A DNA stretch of 64,000 bases from Cupriavidus sp. WKF15. Its GTDB lineage: Bacteria; Pseudomonadota; Gammaproteobacteria; Burkholderiales; Burkholderiaceae. Shown here one piece after another: positions 1 to 7,883 of this stretch (position 1 is its first letter; each line of letters starts with the position of its first letter). Below the pieces are notes generated by a model. The model saw nothing but the letters and a program-made list of their open reading frames with translations, was not told where the DNA came from and did not search any database. Both the position numbers and the translations under genes were made by a program. The stretch is taken from contig NZ_CP119572.1 in assembly GCF_029278605.1 (NCBI RefSeq), positions 3,348,001 to 3,412,000 of the forward strand. Reading direction: 5' to 3'.

Positions 1-17
1 TTGTTCATGGGTGTGGC

Positions 18-1469
18 TTAGCAGGACAGCAGTGCAACCGTGCCGCGCTCGCCCAGTACCTTCAGATGTCCGGCAAGGCGGTGGGTAAGCGGCTCTGGCC
101 ACGGCTCGTCGCCAAAGACGGCGGCATGGGCCAGGGCCTGCCGAATGGCTGCCGCGTCGCAGCCCGCCGCGCGCAGCCGTGCGGCCAGCGCCGGGGCACC
201 GGGATCGCGGATGACGAGCGCCTCGCCGTGGTCGCTGCTTTCGCTGCGCAGGTAGTGCAGCCACACCGCCAGCGCGCGCTCCAGGTATGGCCGCTCGATG
301 CCTGCGGCAGCGCTCTCGCGCAAAGCCGGCAGCCAGCGCACCGGGATCTTCTGCGTGCCGTCTGTCGCGATCTGCGCGGTGTGGTGCTCGAGCGCGGCAT
401 TGCGGAAGCGGCACAGCAGTTCCTTGCCGTAGCGGCTCACGTCGAATCCCGGCGGCGCTGCCACGGTGGCGCGCAGGTCGTCCATCGCGCCCCGCGCGAA
501 GGCCTCGAGGACCGGATCGGCCATCGCCGCGGCAACGGTCTCGATGCCGCACAGCTGCGCGGCATAGGCGATCGCCGAGTGCGTGCCGTTCAGCAGCCGC
601 AGCTTCATGGCCTGGAAGGGCCGGACATCGCCGGTCAGCAGCGCTCCACCCGCTTCCCATGCGGGCCGCGGCCCGGCGAAGCGGTCCTCGATCACCCATT
701 GCGAGAACGTCTCGCAGACAATGGCCGCCTCGTCACGCAAGCCGAGGCGCTGCTGCGCCCAGTTCAGCGATGCCGGCGTGGCAGCCGGCACGATGCGGTC
801 CACCATGGCGTTCGGCAGCGCCACATCGTCCCGGATGCGCCGCGCGAGCACCGGATCGATCAGCATTGCGTACTGCACCAGCAGCCTGCGCAGCGCATCG
901 CCGTTGCCGGCCATGTTGTCACAGCACACGATGCTGAGCGGCGCATCCGGTGGCCGCCGGCGCAGGCCGGCCGCCAGCACGCCGAGCGTGCTTCTTGGTG
1001 CGTCGGGACAGGACAAGTCGTGCTGGATATCCGTATCGGCGGTGTCGAGGTCCGAGGTGGACGGGTGCTGGCTGTATCCCTTCTCCGTGACGGTGCAGGT
1101 CACCACGGATACGGCCGGGTCCGCGAGCGCCCCAAGGACCTGCTCCAGCGCATGCGGCGCGTAAAGGGCCTGCACCACCGCGCCCACGATGCGCGTGGTC
1201 GCCTCCGCGCCTTGCCGCTCGGTGACCGAATACAAGCCATCCTGCGCAGACAGCGCACGCGCCATGCGTGGTCCCCGCAGGCTGACGCCGACGATGCCCC
1301 AGCGCGTGTCGCCGCTGCGGATCGCCGCTTCGGTGTACAGCGCCTGGTGCGCGCGATGGAAGGCGCCCAACCCGATGTGCACCACGCCGCGCGACAGGCG
1401 GCTGCGGTCGTAGCCGGGCTGACGCACGCCTGCATTGGCGCTGCAGAGGGTACGCTGCGCCAGCCTCAT
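18..1469 (-). CDS. uxuB: Fructuronate reductase-like (mannitol dehydrogenase family)
   Basis: The 483-residue protein belongs to the NAD-dependent mannitol/mannonate dehydrogenase family, whose usual length is about 480-490 residues. The N-terminal Rossmann segment carries VVHIGLGAFHRAHQ (about 29-42). The family's catalytic K-x4-N-x2-H signature is present as K289, N294 and H297 in MKLRLLNGTHS. The start at 1469 is chosen because GAGGT lies 7-8 bases upstream; an upstream in-frame start adds 30 residues that do not resemble the family. It is divergent from manD, and UxuB interconverts fructuronate and mannonate, the ManD substrate, so fructuronate reductase is the best guess. Mannitol or another polyol cannot be excluded from sequence alone. 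Confidence 0.8.
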   Translation of the reverse strand: MRLAQRTLCSANAGVRQPGYDRSRLSRGVVHIGLGAFHRAHQALYTEAAIRSGDTRWGIVGVSLRGPRMARALSAQDGLYSVTERQGAEATTRIVGAVVQALYAPHALEQVLGALADPAVSVVTCTVTEKGYSQHPSTSDLDTADTDIQHDLSCPDAPRSTLGVLAAGLRRRPPDAPLSIVCCDNMAGNGDALRRLLVQYAMLIDPVLARRIRDDVALPNAMVDRIVPAATPASLNWAQQRLGLRDEAAIVCETFSQWVIEDRFAGPRPAWEAGGALLTGDVRPFQAMKLRLLNGTHSAIAYAAQLCGIETVAAAMADPVLEAFARGAMDDLRATVAAPPGFDVSRYGKELLCRFRNAALEHHTAQIATDGTQKIPVRWLPALRESAAAGIERPYLERALAVWLHYLRSESSDHGEALVIRDPGAPALAARLRAAGCDAAAIRQALAHAAVFGDEPWPEPLTHRLAGHLKVLGERGTVALLSC

Positions 1470-1539
1470 GGCCGGTACCTCGATCGTTTGCAATGCTGCA
1501 TCGTGCCTCGAATGCCTGCTGTCTGAACCGAGGCTCAAC

Positions 1540-1553
1540 GTACCACGGGGTAC
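1540..1553. promoter_or_regulatory. Candidate operator, inverted repeat GTACC-N4-GGTAC
   Basis: A perfect 5-bp dyad, GTACC ACGG GGTAC, sits in the 243-bp divergent region between the uxuB-like gene and manD. Position and symmetry fit an operator shared by both promoters. No regulator gene is adjacent, and a dyad this short can arise by chance. Confidence 0.25.
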
Positions 1554-1712
1554 CCGCACAAACGTGCGGCCGTTTCGCCAGACCTATGCAGAAGGTGCGC
1601 TTTACCGCTGCAGAAGCTGCCTCCACTCCCCGTGACGCCCCCGCTATAACCTGCGTGGCATGCCTTCCCCTCGTCGGGATTTCCCCCTTGCACGCAGCGC
1701 CAGGAGCACGCC

Positions 1713-2921
1713 TTGAAGATCGAACGGATCCAGACCATCGTCACCTGCCCGGGCCGCAACTTTGTGACCGTCAAGGTCGTGACGGACGCAGGCGTGCATG
1801 GTTTGGGGGATGCCACGCTCAATGGCCGGGAAATGGCCGTCAGGGCCTATCTCGACGAACACGTCATTCCCTGTCTGATTGGGCGGGACCCGCGCGATAT
1901 CGAGGACATCTGGCAATACCTTTACCGCGGCGCCTACTGGCGGCGCGGGCCCGTCACGATGACCGCCATCGCGGCCATCGACATGGCGCTGTGGGACATC
2001 AAGGGCAAGCTGGCGGGCATGCCGGTGTACCAGCTGCTGGGCGGCCGCAGCCGCCACGGGCTGATGGTATACGGCCATGCCAATGGCCGCGACCACAGCG
2101 AAGCCATCGATGCCGTACACAAGCATATCGAGCAAGGCTACAAGGCAATCCGCGTGCAATCCGGCGTGCCGGGCTTGGCGAAGGTGTACGGCGTGGGCAA
2201 GCAACAAGGCCACTACGAACCCGCGGAGAAAGGCCTGCCCCCGGAGGAGCCGTGGGACACCTCGCTCTACCTGCGCCACGCGCCGGAGCTCTTTCGCAAG
2301 GTGCGCGAGGCGGTCGGCTTCGAACCCCATCTGCTGCATGATGCGCACCACCGGCTGACACCCATCGAAGCGGCCCGCCTCGGCAAGGCACTCGAACCCT
2401 ACAGCCTCTTCTGGCTGGAGGATGCCACGCCAGCCGAGAACCAGGACGCATTCCGCCTCATTCGCCAGCACACCACTACGCCGCTGGCGGTCGGCGAGAT
2501 CTTCAATTCCATCTGGGACTGCAAGGACCTGATCAGCAACCAGCTGGTCGACTACATCCGCGCCACCATCGTGCACGCCGGCGGCATCACGCACGTGCGG
2601 CGCATCGCGGACTTCGCCGCCATGTACCAGGTGCGCACCGGCTTTCATGGCGCCACCGACCTGTCTCCGGTGTGCATGGCGGCCGCGGTCAACTTTGGGT
2701 TGTGGGCGCCAAACTTCGGCATTCAGGAACTGATGCCGCACAGCGCCCTGACCGACGAGGTCTTTCCGCACAACTACCGCTTCGAAGATGGCTACCTCGT
2801 CATGGATGAAGTGCCGGGCCTTGGCGTCGACATCGACGAGACCCTGGCCGCCAGGTATCCGTACGAACGCGCCTACCTGCCGGTGGCACGCCTGCGTGAT
2901 GGCTCGATGTGGCACTGGTAA
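1713..2921 (+). CDS. manD: D-mannonate dehydratase (ManD/RspA, enolase superfamily)
   Basis: The 402-residue enzyme would dehydrate D-mannonate to 2-keto-3-deoxygluconate. Residues recalled as the active site of characterised ManD all fall at the same numbers here: Y159 in KVYGVGK, metal ligands D210, E236 and E262, and H212 in LLHDAHH. That supports true dehydratase function over the vague label starvation-sensing protein RspA. The start codon is TTG at 1713, with CAGGAG 7 bases before it; no better ATG exists. The gene is divergent from the uxuB-like gene and 32 bp upstream of the RspB-like dehydrogenase, as in rspAB-type operons. KDG kinase and aldolase are not in the window. Confidence 0.9.
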   Translation: MKIERIQTIVTCPGRNFVTVKVVTDAGVHGLGDATLNGREMAVRAYLDEHVIPCLIGRDPRDIEDIWQYLYRGAYWRRGPVTMTAIAAIDMALWDIKGKLAGMPVYQLLGGRSRHGLMVYGHANGRDHSEAIDAVHKHIEQGYKAIRVQSGVPGLAKVYGVGKQQGHYEPAEKGLPPEEPWDTSLYLRHAPELFRKVREAVGFEPHLLHDAHHRLTPIEAARLGKALEPYSLFWLEDATPAENQDAFRLIRQHTTTPLAVGEIFNSIWDCKDLISNQLVDYIRATIVHAGGITHVRRIADFAAMYQVRTGFHGATDLSPVCMAAAVNFGLWAPNFGIQELMPHSALTDEVFPHNYRFEDGYLVMDEVPGLGVDIDETLAARYPYERAYLPVARLRDGSMWHW

Positions 2922-2953
2922 TCCGGCCCAGGCCTTCAGAACAAGGACTCAGG

Positions 2954-3988
2954 ATGTTGAGCGTTGTCGTCGATCAACCGAACAGCATGGCCGTGTGCGA
3001 ACGGCCAACCCCCGCGCCCGCTCCCGGTGAAGTCCGCGTGCGCGTGCGTTATGCCGGCATCTGCGGCTCGGACCTGCATATCTTCCACGGCAAGAACCCC
3101 TTCGTGGCCTATCCGCGCATCATTGGCCATGAGTTCGTGGGTCGCGTCGACGCGGTCGGCGCCGGCGTCGACACGTCGCGCATCGGAGAGCGAGTGGTGG
3201 TGGATCCGGTGATCAGCTGCGGACAGTGCCATGCCTGCCGGATCGGCCGGCAGAACGTCTGCACCCACCTGCAGGTCATCGGCGTGCACCGCGACGGCGG
3301 CTTCAGCGAGTACGCGTGCGTACCGGCGCGCAATGCCTACGCGGTTCCCGATGGCTTGCCGACAACCAGCGCCTCGGTGATCGAACCGTTCGCCGTGGCG
3401 GCCAACGTCACCTACCGCACCGGCGTGCTGTGCGAAGACATTGCACTGGTCTATGGCGCCGGGCCGGTCGGTCTCAACCTGCTGCAGGTGCTCAAGCGCG
3501 TGTACGGTGTGCGCACTTTCATCACCGATCACGTTGACGAGCGCCTGGCGCTGGCGCGTGGTTGCGGTGCCGAAGAGGACGAAATCATCAACACCGCGCG
3601 TGAACCGCTGGAGCTGGCCCTTGCGCGGCGCGGGGTGGATGGCGGCCCGACGCTGATCTATGACGCGGTCTGCCACCCGTCGATCCTGGAAGAGGCGGTG
3701 CGTCTTGCCGCGCCGGCGGGCCGGATCGGCGTACTGGGCTTTTCCGCGACGCCGTCCGCGATTCCGCAGCAGGAGCTGACAAAAAAGGAGCTGAGCGTCT
3801 ACGCGTCGCGCCTGAACTGCGCGATGTTCCCTACGGTGATCGACTGGATCTCGCGCGGACTGGTGGATCCGGGCCACATCGTCACGCACCAGTTCGACTT
3901 CCGCGAAGTCGCAAGCGCCTTCGACCTGGCTGAGCGCAATCCGCGCGAGAGCTGCAAGGTGTTGCTCGATTTTGGCGAGCCCGCATGA
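2954..3988 (+). CDS. Zinc-dependent medium-chain alcohol dehydrogenase, RspB-like
   Basis: The 344-residue protein has the complete medium-chain dehydrogenase layout. Catalytic-zinc ligands lie in GICGSDLH (C37) and GHEF (H59, E60). The structural-zinc cysteines are C89, C92, C95 and C103 (C-x2-C-x2-C-x7-C). A nucleotide-binding segment YGAGPVGLN follows near residue 175. The start at 2954 has AAGGA 6 bases upstream; an earlier in-frame start overlaps manD and adds 15 unlikely residues. Pairing with manD suggests oxidation of a sugar acid or alditol such as gulonate or idonate feeding the mannonate pathway. The exact substrate cannot be read from sequence. Confidence 0.85.
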   Translation: MLSVVVDQPNSMAVCERPTPAPAPGEVRVRVRYAGICGSDLHIFHGKNPFVAYPRIIGHEFVGRVDAVGAGVDTSRIGERVVVDPVISCGQCHACRIGRQNVCTHLQVIGVHRDGGFSEYACVPARNAYAVPDGLPTTSASVIEPFAVAANVTYRTGVLCEDIALVYGAGPVGLNLLQVLKRVYGVRTFITDHVDERLALARGCGAEEDEIINTAREPLELALARRGVDGGPTLIYDAVCHPSILEEAVRLAAPAGRIGVLGFSATPSAIPQQELTKKELSVYASRLNCAMFPTVIDWISRGLVDPGHIVTHQFDFREVASAFDLAERNPRESCKVLLDFGEPA

Positions 3989-4311
3989 TATGGCGATGTG
4001 GCGTATGCCGCTGTACGGAAATGCGAAGTGTCCTATCGATTCGTCATCGGCGCCGAGGAACACTTGAGGCCGTCCTCGCGTTGCGTTGACCGGGTGTGGA
4101 AGCCTGAATGCATCGACCGACCAAAGGAGCGCTTCGGCGCCCTTCTCATTCGCGTACGCGCTTGTCGTCGTTTCCATGGCGGGCCGGACACGAGGCAGCC
4201 GCAAGGCTGACCGGTTTTGGTCGATACACCGGTTTTCCACCCTCGTCGTCAAGGTCCGCCGCCCTCCCCTCAATAGTTCGCGGTCGACCTTCTACACACC
4301 ATGGAGGTCAA
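3989..4311. other. Intergenic stretch with no recognisable gene
   Basis: These 323 bases follow the dehydrogenase stop. Short open frames are present on both strands but none has a family signature together with a good ribosome-binding site. No tRNA, clear terminator or repeat was seen. It may hold the promoter of the small ORF at 4312. Confidence 0.5.
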
Positions 4312-4503
4312 ATGTCCACAATCGATGTTTCCGCAGCGAACTCCAGCCTGCAGCAAGTCAGCGCAGGTCTTGAAGGGGTTCTCGACTTGCTTGAGCAGCA
4401 AAGCGAGCGATCGGAGAAGTGCTTCAGCGCGTTCTGCCTGCTCGGATTGCTGAAGGCGCAGTTGGAATGGGTGCTCGCTTGTCAGATGTCGGGGCAAGAA
4501 TAG
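4312..4503 (+). CDS. Small hypothetical protein, 63 aa
   Basis: An ATG at 4312 is preceded by a near-ideal GGAGG with 5-base spacing, the main reason to call this a gene. The product is 63 residues and predominantly helical in appearance: LQQVSAGLEGVLDLLEQQS followed by a Cys/Leu-rich segment CFSAFCLLGLLKAQLEWVL. There is no signal peptide or convincing membrane segment. From memory it resembles small proteins of unknown function (DUF1484-like) common in Cupriavidus and Ralstonia, but I could not check that. It stands alone, between the manD operon and the sulfite dehydrogenase genes on the other strand. No function is proposed. Confidence 0.55.
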   Translation: MSTIDVSAANSSLQQVSAGLEGVLDLLEQQSERSEKCFSAFCLLGLLKAQLEWVLACQMSGQE

Positions 4504-4687
4504 ACGGCGCGGGCTCGCCGGCTTGTGGCCATGCATGGGTCGGCGTGCTTGACGTGCGCCAAGAACGACAGCTCGTCGACCATTCTGCCCCTGACCTGAC
4601 CATCATTACGGTCATGGAAGTCACTCGGGTGGGCATTGAAGCTCGAGTCACAGGGCCAGGACGAGAGCGTGGCGGCATAAAGAGAAG

Positions 4688-4709
4688 GGGCTACGCATTC
4701 ACGTAGCCC
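4688..4709 (-). terminator. Hairpin terminator after the diheme cytochrome gene
   Basis: GGGCTACG and CGTAGCCC form an 8-bp stem with a 6-base loop. On the minus strand it begins 8 bases after the cytochrome stop codon and is followed by the pyrimidine-rich CTTCTCTTT, so it probably ends the sorA-cytochrome transcript. Confidence 0.55.
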
Positions 4710-4716
4710 GATTCCG

Positions 4717-5337
4717 TTATCGCGACAACACCCACGTCGCCAGCGTCTTCAAATCCGCCTCATCCAACTGCGGGAAGCCTGGCATCGGCACCTGCCCCCA
4801 CCTGCCACTGCCGCCGTTGCGAATGCTCTGCATCACCTTGCCCGTAGCATCGGCATTGCCTGCGTACTTGGCCGCCACGTCATGAAAAGCAGGGCCGACC
4901 ACCTTCTTGTCGACCGCATGGCAGGCGCTGCACTGGTTGGCGCCGAGCAGCGCATCCGCCGTGCGCGGTCCGCCATTGGCCGCTGCCGCGGCGGGCACGG
5001 GAACGGCCGCTACGGGCGTTGCGCTGCCGCGCTCCGCGCCATAGGTCTTGACCAGGTAGTCAACGATGGCCGGCATGTCTTCGTCGCGCAGCGGCGCGCC
5101 GAAAGGCTTCTTCATCTTCTTGACGGTCGCGTCCCAGTAGGCGCGGCTGGAGGTCTGCGGCTGCGTCTCCACGTACTGCGCCGAATGGCAGGTCATGCAG
5201 TTCTGCTGCACCAGCCGGTAACCGGGCAGATCGCTCGGACGATAGGCGGCGGTTTCCGGGGGCAGGGTCACTTCCAGCGCCATGGCTGGCACGGCGATGG
5301 CGGCGAGCGCGGCGGCGATCAGGGTCTTCATGTTCAT
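4717..5337 (-). CDS. Diheme cytochrome c, likely electron acceptor of the SorA-like enzyme
   Basis: The 206-residue protein has a Sec signal peptide (MNMKTLIAAALAAIAVPAMA) and two heme c motifs, CMTCH at 47-51 and CSACH at 136-140, joined by an Ala/Pro-rich linker at about 106-122. It therefore reads as two class I cytochrome domains exported to the periplasm. The start at 5337 has GGAGG 8 bases upstream. Its start is 14 bp downstream of the sorA-like stop, so the two are probably co-transcribed and the cytochrome takes electrons from sulfite oxidation. Characterised SorB is monoheme as I recall, so the second heme domain is a difference. Confidence 0.85.
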   Translation of the reverse strand: MNMKTLIAAALAAIAVPAMALEVTLPPETAAYRPSDLPGYRLVQQNCMTCHSAQYVETQPQTSSRAYWDATVKKMKKPFGAPLRDEDMPAIVDYLVKTYGAERGSATPVAAVPVPAAAAANGGPRTADALLGANQCSACHAVDKKVVGPAFHDVAAKYAGNADATGKVMQSIRNGGSGRWGQVPMPGFPQLDEADLKTLATWVLSR

Positions 5338-5351
5338 GATGTCCGCCTCCC

Positions 5352-6608
5352 TCAAACCGCCGTGACGCGCGTGGTCTCGACCACGTTGCGCATATAGCCG
5401 GGCGGGTTCCACAGCGCCTCGAGCGGCTGGCTCTGGCCGATGCGGTTCACAGCGCGCACGCGCAGGTCCAGGTTGCCGCGGCGCGGCGGGCGCAGCGCCG
5501 CCGTCCATTCGCGGAACGAGTAGCGGCCCAGGTCCTGGCCGAGTTTTGCCGATTGCCACGACCGTCCGCCATCCGCGGAGAAGGCGACTTCGGCGATACC
5601 GTAGCCGCCATCGAACGCAATACCGCGTACCACCGTCTCGCGGCCAGCCGGCACCTTGGCGCCGTCTTGCAGGCTGGTGATGAACGAGCGCACCGTGAAG
5701 CGGCCGATCGGCGTGGTCGCCGACGGCGCAGTGCCGGGCGCCACGCAAGCGCACGGGTTCGCCGGGATGCGATAGGCCGATGCCATCCAGAAGCCATCAA
5801 ACACCTTGTCCACGACCTGGATGTCCGACAGATGCTTGACCCAGTACGTGCCGTAGTGCCCCGGCACCACGAGCCGCAGCGGATAGCCATTGAGCATCGG
5901 CAGATCCGCGCCGTTCATCGCCCAGGCCAGCATCACCTCGCCGTCGAGCGCGTGATCGATATTCAGCGCCTTGACGAAGTCCGGTCCGGTTTCGAGCGGC
6001 GGCTTGTCGAGGCCGTTGAAGGTAACCTGCACCGCACCCGGCTGCACGCCGGCCTTTTCCAGCACCTTCTTGAGCGGCACGCCGGTCCAGCGCGCATTGC
6101 CCATCGCACCGTTGCCAAGCTGGCCACCGCCCACGCGCGGGTCGAAGAAGCCACGGCTGTTGCCCGAGCACTGGTTCACGGCCACGATCTCGACCGGATC
6201 GGCCAGGGTCTTCAGGTCAGCCAGCGACAGCTCCAGCGGCGCCTTCACGTGGCCGCCAATGCGCAGCCGATAGGCTTGCGGATCGATCGAAGTCGGGATG
6301 CCGCTCCAGTGATAGCGCACGAAGAACGCGTCATTGGGCGTGAGGACGCCCTCGTTGAACACGCTGAACGGCGTCTCGAGCTGCGGCGGGCGGCTGGTCA
6401 GGAGGATCAGCGGGCGCTTCTGCGGGAAGGCAACCAGTTCGCGCTCGCCGTTGGCAAAGGGCATCGTGACCTTGCCCGGCATGCCGGCAGCCAGCGCATC
6501 GAACGCCGTGGCGCCCAGCGCGGCCTGGGCCATCAGGGCACCGGCCCCTTGCAGGAAACGGCGCCGCTCGCGTGTGGGGCGGCGGTGGGAATCGTCGCGG
6601 GCAGTCAT
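5352..6608 (-). CDS. sorA: Sulfite dehydrogenase-like molybdenum enzyme (SorA family), Tat-exported
   Basis: The 418-residue protein belongs to the sulfite oxidase fold. A twin-arginine signal (RERRRFLQGAGAL, residues 14-26) indicates Tat export, fitting periplasmic molybdopterin enzymes. The molybdenum-ligating cysteine is C147 in NQCSGNSRG, and R98/H100 in VRYHWSG match the conserved Arg-x-His of SorA. The C-terminal half is the Mo-oxidoreductase dimerisation domain (about 300-410). The start at 6608 has GGAGA 6-7 bases upstream. The adjacent diheme cytochrome suggests sulfite oxidation coupled to cytochrome c. A different substrate for this SorA relative cannot be ruled out. Confidence 0.85.
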   Translation of the reverse strand: MTARDDSHRRPTRERRRFLQGAGALMAQAALGATAFDALAAGMPGKVTMPFANGERELVAFPQKRPLILLTSRPPQLETPFSVFNEGVLTPNDAFFVRYHWSGIPTSIDPQAYRLRIGGHVKAPLELSLADLKTLADPVEIVAVNQCSGNSRGFFDPRVGGGQLGNGAMGNARWTGVPLKKVLEKAGVQPGAVQVTFNGLDKPPLETGPDFVKALNIDHALDGEVMLAWAMNGADLPMLNGYPLRLVVPGHYGTYWVKHLSDIQVVDKVFDGFWMASAYRIPANPCACVAPGTAPSATTPIGRFTVRSFITSLQDGAKVPAGRETVVRGIAFDGGYGIAEVAFSADGGRSWQSAKLGQDLGRYSFREWTAALRPPRRGNLDLRVRAVNRIGQSQPLEALWNPPGYMRNVVETTRVTAV

Positions 6609-6688
6609 GGTCTTCTCCCTATTTGTTCTGAATATAGTGTCCACGGTGAGGACTTTGGGGAATTGTCGCCAGCGGGCATGGGCGGCGT

Positions 6689-6700
6689 ATAACGCGTTAT
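6689..6700. promoter_or_regulatory. 12-bp palindrome ATAACGCGTTAT between sorA and the squalene synthase-like gene
   Basis: A perfect 12-bp palindrome lies 81 bp upstream of the sorA start and 100 bp upstream of the divergent gene. It could be an operator or part of a promoter. No regulator is adjacent and the assignment rests only on symmetry and position. Confidence 0.25.
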
Positions 6701-6799
6701 TTTGGTAAGGGTTATCGGTGGAATCGAATGTGCCGGTACTGACTTAGGTCGGGAAGTGACGGCTACAATGCGCCCTACCCTCGCGCAACCACCGCACCC

Positions 6800-7852
6800 A
6801 TGCCAAACCCGACCCGGGCCTACCTGCTCGGCCCGCTGCTGAAGGGAGTTTCCCGCTCGTTCTACCTGACGCTGCGCATCCTGCCGGCGGGTATGCGCGA
6901 CCCCGTCGGCCTGGCTTACCTGCTCGCGCGTGCGGCCGACACGATTGCGGACACCGCGCTGATTCCGGCCGCGGAGCGCCTTGATCTGCTGCTTGCGCTT
7001 CGCGAATGTGTCAATGGCCGCAGCGACCCGGTGCCGTTCGCCGACCGGTTGTCCCGCGAAGTCGCCAACCATCAGACGGAATCCAAGGAGAAAGCGCTGC
7101 TGGAGTCGATCCGGCCCGCGTTCGACGTGCTGGCGCAGCTCGATGACGCCGACCGGGCCGCCGTGCGCGGCATCGTCACCACGCTGACCGAGGGCATGGA
7201 ATTCGACCTGCGCACGTTCCCGGACGAGCGCTCCGGCGAACTTGGCGCGTTGCAGCAACTGGCCGAGCTTGATCGCTACACGTACCTCGTCGCCGGCTGC
7301 GTCGGAGAGTTCTGGACAGCAATGACTTACGCCCACCTGCCCGGCGTACTCAGGGAAGAGCCAGCCATCATGCAGCGTCGGGGCATCCGCTTCGGCAAGG
7401 CCCTGCAGATGGTCAACGTGCTGCGCGACTGCGGCAGCGACCTGCGTATCGGGCGCTGCTATCTGCCGAAGGAACTCCTCCACCGCTACGGATGCGAGCC
7501 GCGCGACCTGCTGGAGCCGGCAAATTCGCGCCGCATGCGGCCGGTGCTGTTCGAGCTCGTGCGCCTGGCGCTCGACCACTTCCGCGAAGCCATGGCCTAC
7601 ACGCTCGCGATTCCGCGTACTGCCGTGCGGCTGCGGCTCGCCTGCCTGTGGCCGATCCTGATCGGGCTCGAGACCCTGTTGCTGCTTGTGGAGAACGAGG
7701 CGTGGCTCGACCCGGACAAGGTCTCGAAGACCGACCGCAGGAAGGTCTACCGCATCCTCGGCGGCAGCACGCTGCTGGTCATGTCGGACAGCTTGTTGCG
7801 TCGCTGGATGGAAGGCGAGATCGCGCGCATCGAGGCAGTGTTGTCGCGATAA
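6800..7852 (+). CDS. Squalene/phytoene synthase-family protein
   Basis: The 350-residue protein has both Asp-rich prenyl diphosphate-binding motifs of head-to-head prenyl synthases: D47-TIA-D51 in ARAADTIAD and D210-CGS-D214 in NVLRDCGSD. The segment YTYLVAGCVGEFW (about 158-170) matches the region between the motifs. Overall it reads more like full-length squalene synthases than HpnC/HpnD pairs, since no second synthase or HpnE desaturase is adjacent. The expected reaction is condensation of two farnesyl diphosphates for hopanoids or other triterpenoids. No strong Shine-Dalgarno precedes the ATG. No squalene-hopene cyclase occurs in the window, so the pathway context is missing. Confidence 0.8.
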   Translation: MPNPTRAYLLGPLLKGVSRSFYLTLRILPAGMRDPVGLAYLLARAADTIADTALIPAAERLDLLLALRECVNGRSDPVPFADRLSREVANHQTESKEKALLESIRPAFDVLAQLDDADRAAVRGIVTTLTEGMEFDLRTFPDERSGELGALQQLAELDRYTYLVAGCVGEFWTAMTYAHLPGVLREEPAIMQRRGIRFGKALQMVNVLRDCGSDLRIGRCYLPKELLHRYGCEPRDLLEPANSRRMRPVLFELVRLALDHFREAMAYTLAIPRTAVRLRLACLWPILIGLETLLLLVENEAWLDPDKVSKTDRRKVYRILGGSTLLVMSDSLLRRWMEGEIARIEAVLSR

Positions 7853-7883
7853 GGACGACAAGGCACGTATCGCCCGCGCGGCA

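Noticed and set aside
66-1526. A 486-codon plus-strand frame opposite the uxuB-like gene
   Set aside because: No recognisable family and Arg/His/Gln bias. The minus frame carries the K-x4-N-x2-H catalytic signature.
1713-2921. Naming the gene rspA, a starvation-sensing regulator
   Set aside because: All catalytic residues of mannonate dehydratase are present at the expected positions, so an enzyme name is better supported.
4419-4706. Overlapping frames on both strands downstream of the 63-aa gene
   Set aside because: They lack ribosome-binding sites and overlap the better supported small gene or the terminator at 4688.
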